Source: Coriobacteriaceae bacterium (GTDB taxonomy: Bacteria; Actinomycetota; Coriobacteriia; Coriobacteriales; Coriobacteriaceae). From it: a stretch of DNA of 64,000 nt. Position numbers and translations under genes: made by a program. The stretch covers positions 81,596-145,595 of the forward strand of contig CABJEP010000005.1 of the NCBI GenBank assembly GCA_902364645.1, in the 5' to 3' direction. The notes under the pieces were generated by a model, which was not told the DNA's origin, did not search any database, and saw nothing but the letters and a program-made list of their open reading frames with translations. This document shows, piece after piece, positions 60,780-64,000 of the stretch. The stretch's first letter is position 1. Each line of letters starts with the position of its first letter.

Positions 60780-61172
60780 ATGCGTATCCGCATCGTGTGC
60801 CCCGTGAGCTGCGCCTATGAGGGCGACGCTGCGTTTGTGTCGATTCCGTCCACGGATGGCGAGTTTGGCGTCCTGCCTGCTCACTCCAGCGAGATTTGCA
60901 CGATCGACCGCGGTTACGTTCGCGTTTCCGATAAGGCCATGGGCACTGTCGACCACACGTTTGCCGTGGCCGGCGGCTATGCCCAGGTTGCGGACGATGT
61001 CGTGACCGTTCTCGCCGAGCGCGCTTGCGATTTGGCGACCGTCGATGCCGACAAGCTTAAAGCTGATATTCAAGGTTTTGAAGAGAAGCTGGGTAATTTG
61101 TCGGAGGATGATGCACGCCGCGCCTACCTCTATAATGAAATCGCATGGTGTAAGCTCAAGCTTGCCCAATAG
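60780..61172 (+). CDS. atpC: F-type ATP synthase subunit epsilon
   Basis: Small subunit of 130 residues: N-terminal beta sandwich (FVSIPSTDGEFGVLPAHSSEI) and a C-terminal helical hairpin (DADKLKADIQGFEEKLGNLSEDDARRAYLYNEIAWCKLKLAQ). Last gene of the operon. Confidence 0.93.
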   Translation: MRIRIVCPVSCAYEGDAAFVSIPSTDGEFGVLPAHSSEICTIDRGYVRVSDKAMGTVDHTFAVAGGYAQVADDVVTVLAERACDLATVDADKLKADIQGFEEKLGNLSEDDARRAYLYNEIAWCKLKLAQ

Positions 61173-61209
61173 TCAAACGATTTAGCGTTCGACCATTTGC
61201 GAACACATC

Positions 61210-61247
61210 ATGCCCGGGATGGCCCAGCCACCCCGGGCATGCTTTTT
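61210..61247 (+). terminator. Terminator of the ATP synthase operon
   Basis: ATGCCCGGG (61210-61218) and CCCGGGCAT (61232-61240), with further pairing in the loop, followed by GCTTTTTG. Confidence 0.8.
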
Positions 61248-61260
61248 GAAAGGGTAGACC

Positions 61261-62544
61261 TTGGATATTATCCGCGTTGAGGGTGGCCACGCCATCGGAG
61301 GCTCCGTGCCCGTCTCGGGCGCCAAGAACTCCGCGCTCAAACTCATGGCGGCAACGCTTCTGGCGCCGGGCAAGACGACGCTGCAGAACGTGCCCGATAT
61401 TTCCGATGTCCACGTGATGGGCAAGGTGCTCAAGGGCATGGGCGCTACGATCGATGTTCTCGACGAGCACACGCTCGAGATTGATACCTCTCAGGTCGAT
61501 TCATGGGAGGCCCCCTACGAGCTCGTTGCCAAGATGCGCGCTTCCACCGCCGTCATGGGACCCCTGCTGGGCCGCTTCCATCGCGCCAAAATTGCCATGC
61601 CGGGCGGCTGCAACCTGGGTGCTCGCAAGATCGATATGCACATTCTTGGTCTTGAGGCCCTGGGCGTTGAGTTCGATACCGCCCACGGTTACATCAACGC
61701 TAATGCGCCCCAAGGTCTGCGCGGTACCACCGTCACGCTCGAGTTTGCCAGCGTCGGTGCGACCGAGAACCTCATCATGGCCTCTGTGCGCGCACAGGGC
61801 ACCACGGTTATCGACAATGCCGCCCGCGAGCCCGAGATCGTCGATCTCGCTAACATGCTCAACGAGATGGGCGCCAAGATTGTTGGCGCCGGTACGCCCG
61901 TCGTGACTATCGAAGGCGTGGAAGAGCTCCATCCCGTTACCCATCGCGTGGTGGGCGACCGCATCGAGGCCGGTACCTTTATCGTTGCCGGTGCGTTGAT
62001 GGCCGACGATCGCGGTGTCGATGTCACGGGCTTTTGCCCCATTCACTTGGGCATGGTGCTCAAGAAGATGGAGCTCATGGGTATCGACTGCGAGCGCGTC
62101 GAGGATGGCGTCCATGTGAACCGTGCCGAGCGTATCAAGCCGGTCGACATCCAGACGCTTCCGTTCCCCGGTTTCCCGACCGACATGCAGGCGCAGATTA
62201 TGGTGCTCTCCGCCCTTGCCGACGGCAGTTCTGTTATTACCGAAAACATCTTCGAGAATCGCTTTATGTTTGCCTCTGAGCTGGTGCGCATGGGTGCCGA
62301 CATTCGTATCGAGAGCCATCATGCCATGATTCATGGCGTCAAGGGCTTCTCGGGTGCACAGGTTACCTCGCCCGATCTGCGCGGCGGAGCGGCCCTCGTC
62401 GTAGCGGGCTTGATCGCCGACGGGACGACCGAGGTTTCGGCTATCCATCACATCAAGCGCGGCTACGAGCAGTTTGTCGAAAAGCTGCAGGCGCTCGGCG
62501 CGCATGTCGAGCATGCTACCGTCCCCGATCCCGTCATCTACTAA
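61261..62544 (+). CDS. murA: UDP-N-acetylglucosamine 1-carboxyvinyltransferase
   Basis: First committed enzyme of peptidoglycan synthesis, 427 residues. Start TTG 61261 after GAAAGGG. K22/N23 in SGAKNSALK, the catalytic Cys C117 in MPGGCNLGARKID, and the C-terminal RGGAALVVAGLIADG are all present. Cys rather than Asp at 117 predicts fosfomycin sensitivity of this enzyme. Confidence 0.96.
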   Translation: MDIIRVEGGHAIGGSVPVSGAKNSALKLMAATLLAPGKTTLQNVPDISDVHVMGKVLKGMGATIDVLDEHTLEIDTSQVDSWEAPYELVAKMRASTAVMGPLLGRFHRAKIAMPGGCNLGARKIDMHILGLEALGVEFDTAHGYINANAPQGLRGTTVTLEFASVGATENLIMASVRAQGTTVIDNAAREPEIVDLANMLNEMGAKIVGAGTPVVTIEGVEELHPVTHRVVGDRIEAGTFIVAGALMADDRGVDVTGFCPIHLGMVLKKMELMGIDCERVEDGVHVNRAERIKPVDIQTLPFPGFPTDMQAQIMVLSALADGSSVITENIFENRFMFASELVRMGADIRIESHHAMIHGVKGFSGAQVTSPDLRGGAALVVAGLIADGTTEVSAIHHIKRGYEQFVEKLQALGAHVEHATVPDPVIY

Positions 62545-62556
62545 TACAGGTTGCCT

Positions 62557-63792
62557 ATGTTTAATAAAAAGCCCCTCGCAGATACCACCACCCGAAGACC
62601 CTCAACTGGTGCGCAGGCCAAGATCTACAGTCGCGATAACGTGGCTCGCTATTCCGAGCGCGCTCGCCAACGTCGTCGTAGCCACACGATTCGTCACGTC
62701 GCGCTCATTGTCGTGCTTGGCGTGCTGTTGAGTGCCACTACCGCTGCCGGCCTGTGGTTTGCCACCATTATGGGCAAGCTCGGCGATTCTAATGTCATTA
62801 CTGACAATCTGCGTCGGGTTCTGGTTGACACCGATGAGGCAAAGGATCCGTTCTACGTGCTGCTTCTTGGCACCGACGGCCGTCCGGGCGAGGATACGTA
62901 TCGTGCCGACTCGATTATCCTGGCACGCATCGACCCCACGCAAAAGCAGGCGACGCTCATTTCCGTTCCGCGCGACACCAAGGTCGAGTACAAGGGCGAG
63001 ACCATGAAGATCAACGCCTGCCATACCGTTGGCGGCGCCGAGGCCATGGTCGAGGCGGTCAACGAGCTGTGCGGTGTTCAGATTTCCCACTATGCCGAGG
63101 TCAGCTTCGACGGTATGCAGGCGCTGATTGATTCGGTTGGCGGTATCGACATTAACGCAACCGATGATGTTGACGACCCCGAGCACCTGGATATTAAGAT
63201 TACCGCTGGCCAGCAGCATATGGACGGTGCCACCGCCCTTACCTATGCCCGCTGCCGCTACACCTATGCCGACGGCGATTACACGCGCATGCGCCACCAG
63301 CGTCAGGTGCTTGGCGCCCTTGCCAACCAGATTCTCAATAACTTCGATGCCACGAAGATCTTTGGCCTGGTTAATTCGCTGTCCGATATGCTCGTAACCG
63401 ATATGAGCGTTCAGGATATCGTGGCTACGGTCAATGCCATGCGCGGTATGGATGTCGACGGTATCTACTCGGCCAACCTGCCCTCGTACGCCGACGACAG
63501 CACCATGATCGACGGTGTGAGCTACGTCTTTGTCTACGAGGACGAACTCAAGGAAATGATGGAGCGCGTCGATGCCGGCAAGGATCCCAAGGGTCCCAAC
63601 ACCATGGGTCTTTCCGACGGTTCCAGCTCTACGATCGGCGACCTCAGCAACAACACGTCTGACGACTACGCAAACGGTACCGCAACCTCATCGGTCAGCT
63701 CTGACGATTCCGATGATTCAAGCGATTCGAGCGATTCGGACTACTACGAAGAGCCCACCGGCGACGGCAACGGCTACGAAGCCAATTATTAG
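62557..63792 (+). CDS. LytR-CpsA-Psr family cell-wall glycopolymer ligase
   Basis: LCP protein of 411 residues, start ATG 62557. Basic cytoplasmic N-terminus, membrane helix at about 47-70, then the LCP catalytic domain (about 98-255): LLLGTDGRPGEDTYRADSIILARIDP, ISVPRDTKV with R139-D140, and YARCRYTYADGDYTRMRHQRQV. The C-terminal ~60 residues are Ser/Asp/Thr rich and end EANY, probably a disordered extracellular tail. It should transfer polymers from lipid carrier to peptidoglycan. 12 bases after murA. Confidence 0.92.
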   Translation: MFNKKPLADTTTRRPSTGAQAKIYSRDNVARYSERARQRRRSHTIRHVALIVVLGVLLSATTAAGLWFATIMGKLGDSNVITDNLRRVLVDTDEAKDPFYVLLLGTDGRPGEDTYRADSIILARIDPTQKQATLISVPRDTKVEYKGETMKINACHTVGGAEAMVEAVNELCGVQISHYAEVSFDGMQALIDSVGGIDINATDDVDDPEHLDIKITAGQQHMDGATALTYARCRYTYADGDYTRMRHQRQVLGALANQILNNFDATKIFGLVNSLSDMLVTDMSVQDIVATVNAMRGMDVDGIYSANLPSYADDSTMIDGVSYVFVYEDELKEMMERVDAGKDPKGPNTMGLSDGSSSTIGDLSNNTSDDYANGTATSSVSSDDSDDSSDSSDSDYYEEPTGDGNGYEANY

Positions 63793-64000
63793 GGTTACGC
63801 GGGCTTACCAGCCCGCGTAACCAGTTGACGCTGCAAACCCGCCAGAGCGGCAATCTGCCTTTCAACTTCGGCGGCATGATCAAAAGATCAATGCCGCCTC
63901 GTTTCAAGGCACCTTGCTCGCTCTGGCGGGTTTTCGCTGTCGTTGCCAAAACATCGGCGTTGCCTTGGTCCGGACTAGTCGTTGGGTAGTCATTGGGGAC
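63793..64000. repeat. Three-hairpin structured element, copy 3 (runs to window end)
   Basis: Starts directly after the LCP stop. Hairpin 1 is GGTTACGCGGGCT-TACC-AGCCCGCGTAACC (63793-63822), unrelated in sequence to copies 1-2 but in the same place. Stem AACCCGCCAGAGCG (63836-63849)/CGCTCTGGCGGGTT (63919-63932). Apical GGCGGCAT-GATC-AAAA-GATC-AATGCCGCC. Tail CGTTGCCAAAACATCGGCG, ending GTCATTGGGGAC (63989-64000). Confidence 0.75.

Overview
The window is high-GC bacterial DNA with tightly packed genes, many GTG/TTG starts and clear AAGGAG-type ribosome binding sites. The gene set (heterodimeric drug ABC exporters, mannose-family PTS, KdpDE-like pair, F-type ATPase followed by MurA and an LCP protein, UbiD/UbiX decarboxylase) and the style of dispersed palindromes fit a gut Coriobacteriia member, most like Collinsella. 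That assignment is inference from gene content, not a database match.

Layout. 1-2.7 kb: tail of an unknown gene, then a KdpD-like kinase and KdpE-like regulator. 2.8-5.3 kb: RlmKL-type rRNA methyltransferase whose first methylase half looks degenerate. 5.4-14.8 kb: an accessory carbohydrate locus. A HAD phosphatase and an RpiR regulator are divergent from MFS, class II aldolase, PTS IIA-IIB-IIC-IID, aldo/keto reductase and HSL-type esterase. On its right lies the amputated C-terminus of a second HAD gene, so the locus looks inserted. 15-16.2 kb: transaldolase. 16.7-17.9 kb: an Abi_2/HEPN abortive-infection protein preceded by what looks like a ~67-nt terminator-ended RNA with its own promoter. 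18-25 kb: Tex, then a Gfo/Idh dehydrogenase, OFA-type MFS and SDR under a divergent LysR gene. 25-29.5 kb: MarR plus a heterodimeric ABC exporter. 29.6-34.3 kb: pyridoxal/pyridoxamine kinase, a TIGR04076-like protein, an AAA/DUF4143 ATPase, a low-molecular-weight phosphatase and an AraJ-type MFS.

34.4-40.3 kb holds what I consider the most interesting system: a gene fusing an LpdD-like domain (partner of UbiD-type gallate decarboxylases) to an Idi-like Nudix domain, followed by an SLC13-type anion permease, a UbiD decarboxylase, a UbiX flavin prenyltransferase and a MerR regulator. This could be a self-contained uptake and decarboxylation module with its own supply of prenyl donor for prenylated FMN.

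40.4-54 kb: a membrane protein, aldose epimerase, polar amino acid ABC transporter, M20 peptidase, PrfA and PrmC (PrmC with a large low-complexity insert), HicAB toxin-antitoxin, TsaC/Sua5, glycerol kinase and Upp. 54.2-61.2 kb: complete atpIBEFHAGDC operon with promoter and terminator, then MurA and an LCP ligase.

Non-coding structure is unusually rich: at least six copies of a CAAAGGGAC/GTCCCTTTG palindrome just after genes, a 52-bp double hairpin present twice, a ~200-bp element present three times whose stems differ between copies in a compensatory way, and several single inverted-repeat elements. No tRNA, rRNA or CRISPR array was found.
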